Shown: piece after piece, positions 4,796 through 6,353 of the stretch | Layout of the letters: every line of letters begins with the position of its first letter | Position numbering within the stretch: the first letter of the stretch is position 1 | NCBI GenBank assembly: GCA_017958705.1 | Contig: JAGDCE010000236.1 | Coordinates: forward strand, 1-6,353 | DNA: 6,353 bases | Reading direction: 5' to 3' | Origin: Clostridia bacterium | GTDB taxonomy: Bacteria > Bacillota > Clostridia > Oscillospirales > CAG-272 | The notes under the pieces: model-generated | What the model saw: the letters and a program-made list of their open reading frames with translations, nothing else | The model's database searches: none | What the model was told of the DNA's origin: nothing | Translations under genes and position numbers: made by a program

Positions 4796-6127
4796 ATGAA
4801 AAAACTGATAGCATCGCTCAAACACATAAACATAAAACTCTATATCGCGCTTCTCGTCCTCGGGCTCTGCCCCGCCGTATATACGACGGTGCGCGTGTTC
4901 TTCCTCGGGCAGCTGCCCGGAGACTGGTCTTTTTCGATCGCCGGTCAGCTGTCGTGGGTTAATCTTCTTTACGAGGTAGCAAGCGAAGCGATCATCCTCC
5001 CGCTTTTCTTCTTCATAGGAAAAGTCAAAGCTGATAAAGCCGCGTTTTCTAACTGCGTCCGTACCGGCATGCTTGTATCGCTCGGCGTTTACGCGACTCT
5101 TTCGGCGGCGGTATCCATCTTCGCCGAACAGTTGCTTGCGCTCATGGCGGCGGATGAAAGCATCCTCGCCGCGTCCGCGTCGTATATCAGGATCGAGAGC
5201 GTCGCAAACGTATTCTCGATACTCGCGCAGTTCGCGCTCGTGGCGCTCGTATCGCTCAACAGGAGCCGTTATATCTATATCCTGACGGGCGCGCGTCTGC
5301 TGTTGTCGCTGATATTCGACACTTTCCTCGTCTCTTCCCTGCCCGTGTCCGCCGATCTCGGCGTGAACGGCGTCGGATATTCGAATATCATCGTCAACGT
5401 CATACTTCTGTCCGTGTCGCTGATGCTGCTTCGCGGCGAAGGGATACGGATCTTCAACAAAGATAAACTCGACTTCCGGTGGATGAAGGAATTCGTCAAG
5501 ACCGGAGGGATCTCGGGTCTGGAGTCCCTCGTCAGAAACGTCGCGTATATGCTTATGGTCGCGCGAATGGTCAACGTCGTAGGCGAACAGGGAACCTACT
5601 GGGTCGCGAACAATTTCATCTGGGGCTGGCTTCTGCTCCCGGTGCTCCAGCTCGGCGAGCTTATCAAGGAGGAGACCGCGGAGAGCGAGGACAACGTCGC
5701 CGGAAACACGCTCGGTTATTTCTTCATCACCTTTGTAGTTTGTCTGATCTGGTGCGCCGGCATACCGCTGTGGAAACCGTTCATGACGTACGCGCTTCAG
5801 TTTTCCGAGGCGGACAAGCTCTTCGAACTTGTGCTTATACTGCTCGGATTCTACGTCCTGTACGCCTTTCAGAACGTATTCGACGCAACTTTCTACGGGC
5901 TCGGCAAGACGAATTATATGCTGTTTGAGTCCGTCGTTACCAATGCGGTCTACTACGGCGCGGCGTTTGTTCTGTATCTGACCGGCGTCTGGGTCCCGAC
6001 GCTTACCGGGATAGCGCTGCTGTTCGGGGGCGGGATCGCCTTCGACACGGTCGTTTCATCCGGAGCGTACGTTTATCTGCTGAAAAAGCGCGGGATAAAC
6101 GTACTTGAAACAACCCGATCTTTATAA
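4796..6127 (+). CDS. MATE family efflux transporter
   Basis: An inner-membrane transporter of 443 residues, the normal MATE length, predicted to export small organic molecules by Na+ or H+ antiport. I count about 12 hydrophobic spans, starting at rough positions 15, 50, 88, 130, 158, 190, 240, 268, 305, 340, 372 and 402, in two halves of six joined by a charged loop (GIRIFNKDKLDFRW, 216-229) and the start of the second half (KTGGISGLESLVRNVAYMLM). The stretch YWVANNFIWGWLLLPVLQLG, followed by a KEE, is typical of a Clostridial MATE subgroup. The N-terminus is short and basic (MKKLIASLKH), giving cytoplasmic orientation. No substrate can be inferred. It starts 23 nt after the small acetyltransferase; the upstream AAGCGG is a poor ribosome binding site, so translation may rely on run-through from the upstream gene. 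The stop is followed by a 57-nt gap. Confidence 0.92.
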   Translation: MKKLIASLKHINIKLYIALLVLGLCPAVYTTVRVFFLGQLPGDWSFSIAGQLSWVNLLYEVASEAIILPLFFFIGKVKADKAAFSNCVRTGMLVSLGVYATLSAAVSIFAEQLLALMAADESILAASASYIRIESVANVFSILAQFALVALVSLNRSRYIYILTGARLLLSLIFDTFLVSSLPVSADLGVNGVGYSNIIVNVILLSVSLMLLRGEGIRIFNKDKLDFRWMKEFVKTGGISGLESLVRNVAYMLMVARMVNVVGEQGTYWVANNFIWGWLLLPVLQLGELIKEETAESEDNVAGNTLGYFFITFVVCLIWCAGIPLWKPFMTYALQFSEADKLFELVLILLGFYVLYAFQNVFDATFYGLGKTNYMLFESVVTNAVYYGAAFVLYLTGVWVPTLTGIALLFGGGIAFDTVVSSGAYVYLLKKRGINVLETTRSL

Positions 6128-6155
6128 CACCTCATCATAGATATTCTTTTAACGG

Positions 6156-6171
6156 TCCCGCAAAAGCGGGA
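6156..6171 (+). other. Stem-loop upstream of HD-domain gene
   Basis: TCCCGC (6156-6161) pairs perfectly with GCGGGA (6166-6171) around an AAAA loop. No T-tract follows on either strand, so it is not a normal intrinsic terminator. It ends just before the purine-rich ribosome binding site (about 6173-6180) of the next gene and may protect or separate the transporter and hydrolase messages. The rest of 6128-6184 shows no convincing promoter. Confidence 0.45.
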
Positions 6172-6184
6172 GAAAGAGGGAAAA

Positions 6185-6353
6185 ATGCTTACATTAAAAA
6201 GGGCGCGGGAACTGAACGACGCGCAGATGAGCGAACATCATCTGATCATCCACGCGAAAAACGTCATGTACGCGATGGGCGCCATGGCGGACCATTTCGG
6301 CGCCGACCGCGAGCACTGGATGGCGGTCGGTTATCTGCACGATTTCGACTACG
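6185..6353 (+). CDS. HD-domain hydrolase, partial (3' end outside window)
   Basis: Only the first 56 residues are present. H23 (LIIHAKNVMYAMGAMADHFG) and H52-D53 (VGYLHDFDY) match the first two metal-binding elements of HD-domain phosphohydrolases, in the subgroup where a phrase like GLLHD-[IL]-DYE follows DREHW (41-45). Members remove phosphate from nucleotides or related substrates, but the exact substrate cannot be told from this fragment; the remaining metal ligand lies beyond the window. ATG-6185 is preceded by AGAGGG at 6175-6180. It is in the same direction as the transporter and 57 nt behind it, so it could share the message or have its own start. Confidence 0.82.
   Translation, partial: MLTLKRARELNDAQMSEHHLIIHAKNVMYAMGAMADHFGADREHWMAVGYLHDFDY

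Noticed and set aside
4260..4814. Minus-strand 184-codon open frame
   Set aside because: Antisense to the small GNAT gene, which carries clear acetyltransferase motifs; no domain or ribosome binding site on this strand.
5479..5928. Plus-strand 149-codon open frame inside the transporter
   Set aside because: Frame-shifted shadow of the MATE gene, Arg-rich, with no family features.

Overview
This window looks like chromosomal DNA from an uncultured, moderately GC-rich member of the Clostridia (Bacillota). The evidence is near-consensus sigma-A type promoters, AGGAGG-type ribosome binding sites, tightly packed short operons, and protein types common in gut Clostridia: DUF4116 repeats, a zinc-ribbon SPFH-like protein, a stand-alone TfoX N-terminal domain, and a MATE transporter. 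The lineage is an inference from style; there is no rRNA or marker gene here. I see no mobile element, tRNA, rRNA or CRISPR array.

The layout is two divergent gene groups that start from one intergenic region (2949-3188). Leftward on the minus strand are a RimJ/RimL-type GNAT acetyltransferase (2361-2948); a 344-residue protein that looks like a shortened SPFH domain plus an unknown middle domain and a C-terminal zinc ribbon (1346-2380, overlapping the acetyltransferase by 20 bp); a 205-residue aromatic-rich orphan (706-1323); and, after a 206-bp gap holding a long inverted repeat, a DUF4116-repeat protein cut by the left edge (1-499). Rightward on the plus strand are a TfoX N-terminal domain protein (3189-3506); a short-chain dehydrogenase coupled to it by a 4-bp ATGA overlap (3503-4315); a second GNAT acetyltransferase (4326-4772); a MATE-family efflux transporter (4796-6127); and, after a 57-bp gap with a small stem-loop, the start of an HD-domain hydrolase cut by the right edge (6185-6353).

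The intergenic region is well resolved. The minus promoter is TTGACA-17-TATAAA with A-tracts upstream. The plus promoter is TTGAAT-17-TATAAT followed by AGGAGG and an ATG. The leader of the leftward operon carries a 27-bp perfectly alternating purine-pyrimidine tract.

The rightward genes read as a general housekeeping or stress set (redox enzyme, acetyltransferase, exporter, hydrolase) with no shared pathway that I can prove. The leftward operon is less ordinary: three of its four proteins have no assigned biochemical function, and it is the better candidate for something undescribed. I do not see proof of a new system such as a defence or biosynthetic cluster.
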